IMG/VR virus record: IMGVR_UViG_3300047300_000456
Coordinates: 1-30,539 of that record
Origin: a virus
Direction: 5' to 3' (one strand)
DNA length: 30,539 nt
Made by a program: the position numbers and the translations under genes. Of the stretch, positions 21,067 to 28,972 are shown one piece after another; position 1 is the first letter of the stretch; every line of letters starts with the position of its first letter. The notes beneath the pieces are model-generated. The model did no database searches. It saw nothing but the letters and a program-made list of their open reading frames with translations, and had not been told where the DNA came from.

Positions 21067-21587
21067 TATGGTTGTATATTTTTAAGGCCTTGTTGCAATG
21101 CTGCAATGTACCTTTCTTTTATTATTTGTAACCTGTTTTGGCCGTTTTTTGTTGTAAAGAAAAAAGGGTGCGGTTTCACTCCATTTTTCATAATGTGCCA
21201 CCAAACAGACTTCCAATCTTGCACTCCTTTCTTGCTTGCCCATTGTGCAATGGCTTTCTTGCTGTCCGTTTGCACTGGTGCAGGCCCTTTATACTTTGCC
21301 GCGTAATCGCTCGCTACCCATGATGGCACATGAACTTTTTTCTTTGTGCCAAATTCCATGTAGGGCGCGTAAAACGTCCGTGCTGCAAATGTCAAATTCA
21401 AATCTTTTTGTTCGTAGCTTATCGCATTTTTCAACCTTGCCACGTCAACAGGCGCATCCGCTTGCATCTCACTTTTAATCTTGTTCGCCATGTCCCTTAT
21501 CTCAATAGCCATGTAAGCTTTTGAGTTTTGATTCAACGAACCAAAATAACGCTCTACCTCTTTAATATTTTTAATTACAATGTTCAA
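21066..21587 (-). CDS. HK97 gp10-like head-tail protein
   Basis: 173 aa. The N-terminal helix (EVERYFGSLNQNSKAYMAIE), the segment DAPVDVARLKNAISYEQKDL and the aromatic motif FYAPYMEFGTKKKVHVPSWV are typical of the HK97-gp10 family of tail component proteins, which bind at the head-tail joint. It is followed by HPFFFTTKNGQNR, a pattern common near the end of this family. It overlaps the preceding gene by ATGA. Good match by motif order. Confidence 0.75.
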   Translation of the reverse strand: MNIVIKNIKEVERYFGSLNQNSKAYMAIEIRDMANKIKSEMQADAPVDVARLKNAISYEQKDLNLTFAARTFYAPYMEFGTKKKVHVPSWVASDYAAKYKGPAPVQTDSKKAIAQWASKKGVQDWKSVWWHIMKNGVKPHPFFFTTKNGQNRLQIIKERYIAALQQGLKNIQP

Positions 21588-21916
21588 CTTACTTTAGTCA
21601 ATTGAAACGTGTAAAATCTTCGATCTTCTTTCTGTCTCCAAAAGTTTACTATTTCATAGTTGGCATTGTCAATTAGTACCAGCGTATCCTTCGTAATGTT
21701 ATCCTCCAACGCAGTCTTGTAAAAGCAAACAAAATCGTAATTGTCAGCCATCAAATCTTTCCCATCAACAAGCACCCGACTTCCACCCGTGCGCTCAAGG
21801 CTTCCCCTTGTTGTGCAAAACGTCGTGAAAGATTCCAAGTTTCCCCCTGCATTGTCAGATGTTTTCGTTGGATTCTTAAACGTTGCAATATGCCAAAAGT
21901 CACCTAAGCGAGCCAT
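21584..21916 (-). CDS. Head closure protein
   Basis: 110 aa beginning MARLGDFWHIATFKNPTKTS. The pattern of an N-terminal beta strand, a central loop (RGSLERTGGSRVLVDGKDLM) and the end INNANYEIVNFWRQKE-like (here IDNANYEIVNFWRQKE) is that of the SPP1 gp16/head-tail joining family, which closes the connector pore until the tail docks. It lies between connector and gp10-like genes, as expected. The start overlaps the connector gene by 13 bases. Confidence 0.7.
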   Translation of the reverse strand: MARLGDFWHIATFKNPTKTSDNAGGNLESFTTFCTTRGSLERTGGSRVLVDGKDLMADNYDFVCFYKTALEDNITKDTLVLIDNANYEIVNFWRQKEDRRFYTFQLTKVS

Positions 21917-22461
21917 GATTTCATATTAAATTGAGCCAATAAATTGCGCGCTTGTGCAGAGCAAATGCCTGTTTCGTTGCTATCTCCGCGGTTGCTATAC
22001 CTCCAAACAACCTCTTCAATAATGGCCTGCTTTAATGACTTTGGCACCTTCAAGCCGACAGCGGCAAAACCAGCGGTGTATGAAAACTTTATGAAATCGT
22101 ACAACGGGCTTTCTACATATGGGTAACGGCCACCCTTAACCGTGTAACCAGTTACAGCATCGCCATCGGCATCAACTACCGCAGTAATGGTATCCACAGG
22201 ACCCGCTGGAAGTGCAATGTTTCCGCATTCGTTTCGTACTTCAGCCTCGATTTCCTTTTCAATGATGGAAATATTACAATTCCTTTCAACAGCCTCGCGG
22301 CAATTGGCAATAAGCATCGCAATAAAAGTATCATCGTCGTTAAAGTCGTAATCCTGCGTCGTATCAAACTTCATATTTAGCTGAAATTTGATTTCATCCA
22401 CACTTACTGGTTCTGGGCCGGTTTCTGAAATAACGAAATATTGAGAATCGTTGTACATCAT
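21904..22461 (-). CDS. Head-tail connector protein (gp6-like)
   Basis: 185 aa. The segment SVDEIKFQLNMKF followed by DDDTFIAMLIANCREAVERN and a conserved helical end (LKQAIIEEVVWRYSNRG) matches the gp6/gp15-like adaptor family, which forms the ring under the portal. Beta strands with VDTITAVVDADGDAVTGY lie in the middle. It begins one base before the stop of the small gene upstream and has two Met codons at the start; the first is taken. Position after the capsid gene agrees. Confidence 0.75.
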   Translation of the reverse strand: MMYNDSQYFVISETGPEPVSVDEIKFQLNMKFDTTQDYDFNDDDTFIAMLIANCREAVERNCNISIIEKEIEAEVRNECGNIALPAGPVDTITAVVDADGDAVTGYTVKGGRYPYVESPLYDFIKFSYTAGFAAVGLKVPKSLKQAIIEEVVWRYSNRGDSNETGICSAQARNLLAQFNMKSWLA

Positions 22462-22659
22462 TTACTTTAGTTTTCTTTTGCGTTCAGGCTTTAGCACTTG
22501 GGCTTTATTTTCACTGGTTTCTTCGCCATATGGTTCTATTTTATTCTTTTCTATTAATTCAGTGTATCGATCCGCACTAAATTCAACCACCTCACCAATA
22601 TTATAATATTTGCGGGTAATCTTATCAATAAAGGCGGAAATTATTTTAGCTTTCTTCAT
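22462..22659 (-). CDS. Small phage protein after the capsid gene
   Basis: 65 aa beginning MKKAKIISAFIDKITRKYYN. The layout of two short strands around NIGEVVEFSADRYTELIEKN, then a basic tail (KPERKRKLK), is a recurrent small protein between capsid and connector genes of Bacteroidota phages and related siphoviruses; it may be a head-tail adaptor accessory or decoration. A terminator-like hairpin (22665-22693) stands directly ahead of its start, so its expression, and that of the genes downstream, may be lowered relative to the capsid. Confidence 0.6.
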   Translation of the reverse strand: MKKAKIISAFIDKITRKYYNIGEVVEFSADRYTELIEKNKIEPYGEETSENKAQVLKPERKRKLK

Positions 22660-22664
22660 GTTAT

Positions 22665-22693
22665 AAAAATTAGGGGAGAGTTACCCCTCCCCT
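22665..22693 (-). terminator. Terminator-like hairpin between capsid and connector genes
   Basis: AGGGGAG/CTCCCCT (22672-22678 with 22687-22693), a 7-bp GC-rich stem with an 8-nt loop, followed on the minus strand by AATTTTTAT (T-run at 22665-22669). It lies 7 bases after the capsid stop and six before the next ATG. It may be leaky, so that capsid transcripts outnumber those of downstream genes. Confidence 0.6.
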
Positions 22694-22699
22694 TTATTG

Positions 22700-23815
22700 T
22701 TAGGCGACGTTGCCGAGATCAGCGTAAATTACTGAAGCAGGGAACATGGTGTTAATTTCCTCAAGGCACTCAATACGGGCGGTAATGAGATTCTTTTGTA
22801 CGTTATCACTGTCTTGCTCAAAGAATTCAATCATCAAGCCTTCAGCTTCAACACGCTCCAAGAAAGCTTGGTCGTAAATCAGCACTTTATCGTCTGTAAT
22901 CCAAGGAGCTGCAATGATGGGAACTCCGCTGATTGTCATGCTACCGTTAGGAGCAGTAACCACACCACCTGAACCGCTATAGTATCCATTGGTGTAAGTC
23001 AACTTATTCAGACGGCCCAATTGTGCAGGGTTCACCAAAGCAACAGAAGCATCAAACAAAGCAACACGCTGGTTAGCGATGTAATCAATCAGCTGCTTCA
23101 CGTCATCAGTTTCTGCGGTAGTGGTAGAACCAGTGGCAGCACCTGAAACGGTAGTGAAGAAAGCACTATTCTCAGCCTTGTAAAACTCACGCAGCAACAT
23201 TGTTGGGAGTGTTTGCTGGAAGAAAGGCAAAGACTTAGCCAATTGCTTTGAAAAGCGAGCAAAACCTGATACATACTTTGTAACGGTTTTAACCTCGGTC
23301 AAATCAAAGTCAATCTGAGTTTTAGCACTTCCTTCAGTTTGTGCGCTAATTGAACCTTCACCTGCACTCTCTCTGTAATAAGCCTGCACAAGGGTAGAGC
23401 TGTTTGAGGTTCGAATCAAATCACGGAAGTTAGGCATTTGAGATGGCAGGATGGCGTTGGTTCCATAGTTTACCACGCTGTCACCAGTCAGGTTGTTAGC
23501 AATGGTCATGTTACCAACGGCTTTCAGTTCCATCTTGTAACGGCCACCACCACGGGAAAGAGATTTGCTGAGGTCAGCCCACTCTTCCTTAACCTGGTCA
23601 GCAAAAACTTGGCCGAAAGATTTCTTAGACTGAGCCACCTGAGCCTGCACGGCATTGGCTGCAATCAAAGTGTCGAGAGCCTTTTGATTTTTGTCGGCCT
23701 CATCACGCAAAACATTAACAGAAGATTTAACCTCATTCAGGCCAGCTTCAAAAGCGGCTGCCTTTTCGTTGAAGCCTTTTACGCCAGCTTCGATGGCTTT
23801 TAATTCTTGTTCCAT
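22700..23815 (-). CDS. Major capsid protein, HK97-type
   Basis: 371 aa. The first ~75 residues form a coiled-coil delta-like scaffolding domain (EAGVKGFNEKAAAFEAGLNE, then VNVLRDEADKNQKALDTLIA). The rest has the HK97-fold order: N-arm (MPNFRDLIRTSNSSTLVQAY), E-loop region, a long spine helix (VSGFARFSKQLAKSLPFFQQ) and P-domain parts with TYTNGYYSGSG and the end FEQDSDNVQKNLITARIECL. The scaffold part is probably removed by the protease encoded next to it. Size is typical. It starts six bases after the protease gene stop and is followed by the hairpin at 22665-22693. Confidence 0.85.
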   Translation of the reverse strand: MEQELKAIEAGVKGFNEKAAAFEAGLNEVKSSVNVLRDEADKNQKALDTLIAANAVQAQVAQSKKSFGQVFADQVKEEWADLSKSLSRGGGRYKMELKAVGNMTIANNLTGDSVVNYGTNAILPSQMPNFRDLIRTSNSSTLVQAYYRESAGEGSISAQTEGSAKTQIDFDLTEVKTVTKYVSGFARFSKQLAKSLPFFQQTLPTMLLREFYKAENSAFFTTVSGAATGSTTTAETDDVKQLIDYIANQRVALFDASVALVNPAQLGRLNKLTYTNGYYSGSGGVVTAPNGSMTISGVPIIAAPWITDDKVLIYDQAFLERVEAEGLMIEFFEQDSDNVQKNLITARIECLEEINTMFPASVIYADLGNVA

Positions 23816-23820
23816 TTGTC

Positions 23821-24570
23821 TTAATTAAAAAGTTTTAGGATGTTATCAATTAGAAGCATTTCCTTCGCGTTGTCCGGTACAATGGCGGCAGCCGGTTGTA
23901 TGGTTTCGTTAGTGCTTTGGATTGCTGCAAATAAATTCTTTATACGTTCGTTGAGCATTTGTAACCTCATCTCAAGTAGTTCACCCCCTTCGTCGCTTAT
24001 ATTTCCGTTGCGTAGTGTTTTGGTGCAAAGCTCCAAATCTTTGCTTAGTTTATCCAGCTCATTTTCGGCCTCCTCTTTTGTTATAGACTTTCCAGCGGAT
24101 AAAGTAGGCGTATTAGGATTCGCACCCCATAACACAGCGGAGCCTTCATAGAGCATTACCTCTTTGATGAGGTTGTAATCGGCTCCTTTAACTTGCTCTT
24201 CCTTTATTGTTCTAAATCCAATGGAATGCTCAGTGATGTGGCCTGTCTTGTAAAACTCAAGCACATCATTACCCCAAGTGGTGTTTGGAATATTGGTAAT
24301 GCCAACAAGGTAATCACCCTCAGTGTAAAGGTCACTGAACTTACCTACAGCTGATTTGAGGCTTGGGTTATGGTCGGTTAGGTGCCATATTTGATTTTTA
24401 GCTTTAGGCCCTCTTTCGCTTAGTGTTTTGGTATATGCCCCGTGATCGATAACGTCCCCGTCAAAATCCTTGCTTCCCATTTGTGAGATGGCAACCTTAA
24501 CCCTGCGGTCGTTTTCGCTTACGTCCAAAATACCGCCTTGAATACTTTTAATATTAAAGAAGTTTTTCAT
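23821..24570 (-). CDS. Prohead protease, HK97 family (S78-like)
   Basis: 249 aa. The catalytic His63 lies in IWHLTDH (His67 is an alternative) and Ser116 in TEHSIGFR, the standard order of the HK97 prohead protease. The opening (RRVKVAISQMGSKDFDGDVI ... HGAYTKTL) matches the family. The C-terminal third is a charged helical region (NELDKLSKDLELCTKTLRNG), which may act as a scaffold or be cut off. It trims the capsid N-terminus and scaffold during maturation. It begins directly after the Mu F-like gene. Confidence 0.8.
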   Translation of the reverse strand: MKNFFNIKSIQGGILDVSENDRRVKVAISQMGSKDFDGDVIDHGAYTKTLSERGPKAKNQIWHLTDHNPSLKSAVGKFSDLYTEGDYLVGITNIPNTTWGNDVLEFYKTGHITEHSIGFRTIKEEQVKGADYNLIKEVMLYEGSAVLWGANPNTPTLSAGKSITKEEAENELDKLSKDLELCTKTLRNGNISDEGGELLEMRLQMLNERIKNLFAAIQSTNETIQPAAAIVPDNAKEMLLIDNILKLFN

Positions 24571-25413
24571 TTATTGATTGTTTAGCAAATTTATTAATCT
24601 TTGTGCTGTTCGTGATTGCCTGCGACTCACCGTATATGTCCGCCCCGCTTGACCTATTGGCTTACCATTAGCATCGCGTTTGATACTGTAATCCAAGTGG
24701 CAGCGGCAATTGATTGTTTGGTCAGGCGCGCCATTCGGGTCTCCAGGGTAGGATAGGCCTGGCAGGAATTCCTCGTTCATGTCTACCTTCTTAGTGTCCA
24801 ATTGAACGTGTGCATGGCGGGTTCTGTTGTCATGTACTGCCACCCATTCCTTCCATGTCGCAAAACCAGTTTGTTGCGCTCCCATTTGCGCCCCGAAATT
24901 AATGGCTCTATTGGATTCGGTACGGGCAATCATTCGCGCCCTCCAGCCTAAAAACTGCGAGGTTTCTACTTGTTGCACCAGCCATTCAATGGAATATCCG
25001 TTAAGGATCATTTCGTTTATCTTTTCCTCTATCATCTTGCGGGTAGTGGCCGTGATGGGTACCACTACTTTGTCCATTAGAAATAGAGAGAAATAGTCAA
25101 GTATTTGCTGCGTCCAAGTGGCGTTGAAGCCCATGTTCTTCGCTTGGCGGGATTCTTTACGGAGCTGTTGGTAGGTTTCACCTGCTTTAGCCTTGCCAGC
25201 TGCTAGGTAGAGCTTTTGAATAACCGGACCTATATTGGCATTGATTAGGGTTGTTTGCATACGGTTCTGAGCAACAGCGAAACCGCTGCTTTTGATGTCA
25301 GCGGTAAATGCCTTCACTTGGCTTACTAAAGCCTTGTTGATGCGGTTGTAGAAAAGTTTCTCATACTTCCTTCTGAACCGCTCAGCCTTCCGTATCTTGT
25401 CCCTTCTGCTCAT
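24571..25413 (-). CDS. Minor head protein, phage Mu F-like
   Basis: 280 aa. The Mu F-like core is plain: ARTESNRAINFGAQMGAQQT, then KEWVAVHDNRTRHAHVQLDT, then the segment PGDPNGAPDQTINCRCHLDY with conserved Cys residues. N-terminally it has a long helical region (KYEKLFYNRINKALVSQVKA). Mu F/gp7-like proteins are minor head components packaged near the portal and sometimes ejected. It sits between portal and protease genes as usual. Its start overlaps the 58-aa gene upstream by 32 bases. Confidence 0.8.
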   Translation of the reverse strand: MSRRDKIRKAERFRRKYEKLFYNRINKALVSQVKAFTADIKSSGFAVAQNRMQTTLINANIGPVIQKLYLAAGKAKAGETYQQLRKESRQAKNMGFNATWTQQILDYFSLFLMDKVVVPITATTRKMIEEKINEMILNGYSIEWLVQQVETSQFLGWRARMIARTESNRAINFGAQMGAQQTGFATWKEWVAVHDNRTRHAHVQLDTKKVDMNEEFLPGLSYPGDPNGAPDQTINCRCHLDYSIKRDANGKPIGQAGRTYTVSRRQSRTAQRLINLLNNQ

Positions 25414-25558
25414 AATACTTGAATAAATCTTTGATTTTTTTCGTCATCATGTGTCGCAGGCCGTTTTTCTCTATTCGTTTTAGTGGGCAATCCGTTTTTT
25501 TTATCGGGATGGCCTCGTTTACGATTTCTGTTATTTTATGAAGGTTCTCCGCTGTCAT
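25382..25558 (-). CDS. Hypothetical 58-aa protein between portal and Mu F-like gene
   Basis: Frame MTAENLHKITEIVNEAIPIK ... QKGQDTEG, ATG 25558-25556, TGA 25384-25382. Helical, strongly basic centre (KTDCPLKRIEKNGLRHMMTK). It overlaps the portal gene end by 23 bases and the Mu F-like start by 32 bases, filling the only larger gap in the head module, so it is likely expressed. No motif recognised. Confidence 0.5.
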   Translation of the reverse strand: MTAENLHKITEIVNEAIPIKKTDCPLKRIEKNGLRHMMTKKIKDLFKYYEQKGQDTEG

Positions 25559-26966
25559 AATCTATCATTCCGCTTCCTGATAAATCCGCTTGAATCTGCG
25601 CAAGCTGCGCCTCATCCATGCCTATCAAAATTTCTTGCAGGGTAACTTTGCCACTATCCAGCAAAATCAAATCCCTTGGCAAGTCGGCCGGTACGTCCAA
25701 ATCCATCATTTCGAGTTTATAAGCTTCAGGTACTGGCAACTGTTTTACCCACTCCCATTTAGCGGCCTTATCTTCCTGCAATTCCTGAAAGCAATCTAAA
25801 TCGAAATCAATGTAAACATTTTCCCCTTTCAGCCCCCAATCGCTCTGAATCTTTCTATTCAAGTGGTCACGGGTAGCAATAAGGTGAGGAACTACGCAAC
25901 GTTGGGTAAGAGCTTTCTCCCCTTCCTTTTGGTTGTTGTAGGTCTTGTTTTCGGGATCGTTTAATAGTTGTGAAGGAATGCCCCAAATGTTGGCAAGCCG
26001 CCTCATGTCCAAATCCTCAGCCTTCAAGATGTTTAAATCCACCACGCTATCACCCACCTTAATAAATCCAACTGGGAATCCGCTGGTGGCTATCTTTCCG
26101 CTGTTACCCGCTCCGCTGTATTCGGATGCCAACACTTGCTTAACCGCTTTGGCTTGCGCTAAACCTTCCTCAGGTTGTATCCTATCATCGTTGACAAACA
26201 AAATTCCATCGGCTCCGCCATTTTCAAACTTAGCAGCGGATGCGGTTTTAGCGTAGTTGTTACGGGTAAGATTCTTCAACGCAGCTTTCAGCGGGCTTTG
26301 TCCGTACAAGTGTGAACCTTGCCAATAATACTCAGGGTTCCAGTATTTTTCGTGCAATACTTGATCACGGGTAAAGTTGAGCAGTTCCGTTGCCATTAAT
26401 CGGTAACCAACTACCCTATTAGGAAACCCAAGTGTGGCGAGAATAGTCATATATTGAGCTGGCAAGGCTTGCAATTCAACAGGTACACCCGCATTCGCTC
26501 CCATGTCTAATATATTCGCCCACCAAAACTTATTGCCCGTTAGCATCTTGTAAGCCGCACCATTGGCTACGAAATCGCCAAAAGTTTCGTTTTCATTAGG
26601 CCATTGCAACAGCTCAGCCCATCTTGCTTGACGGCTGTTGTAGTTGGTAATCTCTTCCAGGGATTTCTTTCGATGCTTGGCAGCTGCTCTGTAATCTTTA
26701 GCTGCAAGTGCTGATTTATACCGCTTCATCTCGGCCTCATCCACCACCTTGTAAAGCTCCCATTCGGGCATTCTGAGCTTGTCAGTAACGAGGTTAATAG
26801 CACTGTAAACAATATCATTGGCCCCGTAGCCGTTGCGGATGTAGTTTTCGGAAGTGTCTGCCATCCACACCAGCGATCCATTGACGTAGGCATAGGAACC
26901 GCTTCCCGTTGGAATTGCTTGTTTTATGTTGAAAAGTTTGGCTACCGCCTTTTGAATCGTGTTCAA
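25536..26966 (-). CDS. Portal protein, HK97-type
   Basis: 476 aa. The portal family order is visible: an N-terminal part with YSAINLVTDKLRMPEWELYK, the clip/wing region with NNYAKTASAAKFENGGADGI, and the conserved end IWGIPSQLLNDPENKTYNNQ followed by KEGEKALTQRCVVPHL. Twelve copies would form the ring through which DNA is packed and ejected. It overlaps the terminase gene by four bases (ATGA) and precedes the 58-aa gene. Length is normal for the family (about 400-500). Confidence 0.85.
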   Translation of the reverse strand: MNTIQKAVAKLFNIKQAIPTGSGSYAYVNGSLVWMADTSENYIRNGYGANDIVYSAINLVTDKLRMPEWELYKVVDEAEMKRYKSALAAKDYRAAAKHRKKSLEEITNYNSRQARWAELLQWPNENETFGDFVANGAAYKMLTGNKFWWANILDMGANAGVPVELQALPAQYMTILATLGFPNRVVGYRLMATELLNFTRDQVLHEKYWNPEYYWQGSHLYGQSPLKAALKNLTRNNYAKTASAAKFENGGADGILFVNDDRIQPEEGLAQAKAVKQVLASEYSGAGNSGKIATSGFPVGFIKVGDSVVDLNILKAEDLDMRRLANIWGIPSQLLNDPENKTYNNQKEGEKALTQRCVVPHLIATRDHLNRKIQSDWGLKGENVYIDFDLDCFQELQEDKAAKWEWVKQLPVPEAYKLEMMDLDVPADLPRDLILLDSGKVTLQEILIGMDEAQLAQIQADLSGSGMIDYDSGEPS

Positions 26967-28144
26967 GCTACTAATATTTTGAATTTAAACGCCCCTTGGC
27001 TTGTAAAGATAGCGTATCTCAGCGCATCTGTGATATGATCGTTTTCTTTCACCGGTTCGTCGAGTACCTTTCCATTCTTATCTGTTTTCCATTTATAGGT
27101 CTTAAGCTCATTCATCAGGTTGGAGCTTTGCCTTGTTACATACAATGGCATTGATTTAACCTTCCTTATCCCCTCAGTCACGTCCTTATGAGCTGGTTTA
27201 GCGTTGAATCCAGCTCTCATCAGCTCTTCTATCGTTTTAGGCTCCGCAGCGTCGCAATACAGCGTTTCTGTGCGTCCTATGCCTATTGATTTCAATCTTT
27301 CGATTAGGTCACCCGTTGTGAGCTTCGTTTGGTAGATTATTTCATCCGCATAGTTGGCACCTTCGTAGTGTTCAAGCTTCACCAATGCAGTCGGTACGTT
27401 ATAACCAAAGTCGAGCCCATAGCATACGGCGCCTTTGCCGGGCATTGCATCCGTCACCTTCCAATGGGTGTATATCTGTTCTTGTGATGTGCCTCTCAAT
27501 CCAAGGCCGAACACCTGCCACATTAATGGATCAGCTTCGCGGTAGGATTCGATTACTTCCAACTGTTTAGGCGGAATGTTGGTGATATTATTTCGGTAAG
27601 TGCTGTGAATCTTTATTGCATCGCTCCCATCGGCCACATGGTAACACCAAACATCGAAATCGGAAGGGTTAAGGTCAATAAATACCCGCTCAGTGGTTCT
27701 AATGTCGAGCTGGTCAAAAAGTGGCTTACTCACAAGGTTTGCCTCATTGATAAAAAGCAAATCACGTCCGGAGCCTTTAGCCTTGTCCGGGTCTTCAAGG
27801 CCAATGAATTCAATATAGCTGCCACTCTTGAAATGGTAAACGTTGTCCGTCTTGTTGTGGTCATCCAGGTTGTATATGCCCCAATCTCTGATAATTACGT
27901 CGAAATCCCTCATCGACCCACGTTTGAGATGTGGCAAAGAGTGGCTGCAAACAGAAATGCGCTTGTTAGGCGTAGTGTGTCCAAGTGTAATGAGCAGCTG
28001 CATGATGGAAAAAGACTTGCCTGAACGGCTGCCCCCTTCGTTAACGATGTAGCGCTTACTGGTACGCTTGTAGGCGTCCAAGTTAGCCTTGAAAACAGGC
28101 GTCACCTTAACGGTCTTGTTATGGTAGCGGTTCGCAACCGTCAT
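26963..28144 (-). CDS. terL: Terminase large subunit
   Basis: 393 aa. The ATPase half has Walker A GGSRSGKS (37-44) and Walker B LLFINEAN (129-136). The nuclease half has the acidic residues of the RNase H-like fold: Asp245 in GLDFGYN, Asp298 in YCDAAEP and Asp369/Asp373 in NDHITDALRYA. This is the pBSX/Terminase_3-like group. It packages DNA through the portal and cuts concatemers. It overlaps the small subunit gene by 26 bases and the portal gene by four. Strong assignment. Confidence 0.9.
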   Translation of the reverse strand: MTVANRYHNKTVKVTPVFKANLDAYKRTSKRYIVNEGGSRSGKSFSIMQLLITLGHTTPNKRISVCSHSLPHLKRGSMRDFDVIIRDWGIYNLDDHNKTDNVYHFKSGSYIEFIGLEDPDKAKGSGRDLLFINEANLVSKPLFDQLDIRTTERVFIDLNPSDFDVWCYHVADGSDAIKIHSTYRNNITNIPPKQLEVIESYREADPLMWQVFGLGLRGTSQEQIYTHWKVTDAMPGKGAVCYGLDFGYNVPTALVKLEHYEGANYADEIIYQTKLTTGDLIERLKSIGIGRTETLYCDAAEPKTIEELMRAGFNAKPAHKDVTEGIRKVKSMPLYVTRQSSNLMNELKTYKWKTDKNGKVLDEPVKENDHITDALRYAIFTSQGAFKFKILVA

Positions 28145-28496
28145 CGACTATTTGATTGATGTTAACACCTACTTGCCCGCTCATGTCCAGTTCGCTTCGT
28201 TCGATGTAGCCTCGTTTCTTGCCCTTGGTTTTTAGGTAAAAGATTGTTGCAGTTGTATCTTGATCTTTAATAAGACTGTGCAATTTGTCCTCTACGAAGT
28301 CCAAAACGTAATCAGGCACAGATTCAACTTCGCGCTTATATTCTTCATCCTCCTCCATCCATCTGTAATGAGAGCCGCGACCAATACCAGCAACCTCAGC
28401 AGCTTTTGAAACAATGCCAAGGTTTTTGTACAAGGCTTCCAGCATTGCTTTTTTAGCTGCTTTTGTCCTATTTTGTTCCTGTTCAAGCGCACTCAT
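28119..28496 (-). CDS. terS: Terminase small subunit
   Basis: 125 aa. N-terminal helix-turn-helix (LGIVSKAAEVAGIGRGSHYR at about residues 26-45), then a helical oligomer part (DYVLDFVEDKLHSLIKDQDT) and the typical tail AIFYLKTKGKKRGYIER-like (here TIFYLKTKGKKRGYIERSEL). This matches phBC6A51-type small terminases, which bind the pac or cos site and recruit the large subunit. It lies directly before terL and overlaps it. Start at ATG 28496. Confidence 0.8.
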   Translation of the reverse strand: MSALEQEQNRTKAAKKAMLEALYKNLGIVSKAAEVAGIGRGSHYRWMEEDEEYKREVESVPDYVLDFVEDKLHSLIKDQDTTATIFYLKTKGKKRGYIERSELDMSGQVGVNINQIVDDGCEPLP

Positions 28497-28533
28497 ACAA
28501 CAAAACTAATACAAATCCAAATAATTATCCAAA

Positions 28534-28683
28534 TTAATTTTCATTCACCTGCCCTTGCTGCACCTGTGATGCTGGAGGTGCTATCGGTTCTTGAACCATT
28601 GCCCGAATCTTCGCACCCAGTTCCATATCGTTCGGTGTTTCATGGATCAGGCTTACCGGGATGGTGATGCTGTGGAGTTTCAT
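28534..28683 (-). CDS. Hypothetical 49-aa protein before terminase
   Basis: Frame MKLHSITIPVSLIHETPNDM ... QQGQVNEN. A strand, then MELGAKIRAMVQEPIAPP. In-frame Met codons at 28710 and 28755 would give 58 or 73 aa, but the longest would run into the iteron repeats, so I prefer 28683. No function recognised. It may open the late operon, since it is the first gene after the iteron region. Confidence 0.5.
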   Translation of the reverse strand: MKLHSITIPVSLIHETPNDMELGAKIRAMVQEPIAPPASQVQQGQVNEN

Positions 28684-28734
28684 GAATAGGTGTTTTAGGA
28701 GTTTAAACATGGGGTAAAGGTACGTAAATTTCGA

Positions 28735-28774
28735 TTTACACCATTTACACCACATTTACACCAACTTTACACCA
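28735..28774 (+). repeat. Iteron cluster 1, four TTTACACCA
   Basis: Exact copies at 28735, 28744, 28755 and 28766 (start positions), spaced 9, 11 and 11 bases, all in plus orientation. They reach within 60 bases of the small gene at 28683, so they may also act as an operator. Confidence 0.85.
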
Positions 28775-28787
28775 CGACAAAAAAATT

Positions 28788-28812
28788 GAAACGTAGAACT
28801 GGCGTGCATTTC
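28788..28812. repeat. 25-nt imperfect dyad, copy A
   Basis: Opens GAAACGTAG and closes GTGCATTTC, an imperfect inverted repeat. It agrees with copy B at 18 of 25 positions. Lies between iteron clusters 1 and 2. Confidence 0.6.
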
Positions 28813-28820
28813 AGAGGAAA

Positions 28821-28847
28821 TTTACACCATTTACACCATTTACACCA
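28821..28847 (+). repeat. Iteron cluster 2, three tandem TTTACACCA
   Basis: Three exact 9-mers head to tail with no spacer (28821, 28830, 28839), directly next to the AT-rich core. Confidence 0.9.
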
Positions 28848-28920
28848 CTTTTTCTAAAAGATATATATAACACTATATAGTATATAAATAAATAAGTTAC
28901 TATTACTATTATATAAAAAA

Positions 28921-28938
28921 TGGTGTAAATGGTGTAAA
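28921..28938 (-). repeat. Iteron cluster 3, two inverted copies
   Basis: TGGTGTAAA at 28921 and 28930, tandem, inverted relative to clusters 1 and 2, on the other side of the AT-rich core. The core is thus flanked by oppositely oriented arrays. Confidence 0.85.
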
Positions 28939-28945
28939 AGTGCCT

Positions 28946-28970
28946 CAAACGTAGTGTGGGCGTGCGTTTG
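28946..28970. repeat. 25-nt dyad, copy B
   Basis: Opens CAAACGTAG and closes GTGCGTTTG, with a perfect 6-bp outer stem. The outermost pair is C-G here and G-C in copy A, a paired change. Lies between iteron clusters 3 and 4. Confidence 0.6.
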
Positions 28971-28972
28971 CT

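Noticed and set aside
28501-28532. Possible late promoter: TTTG, 21 nt, TAGTTTTG on the minus strand
   Set aside because: The -7 match is exact, but the start point would fall at or just beyond the terS ATG at 28496, and the spacer is long. Not strong enough to list.
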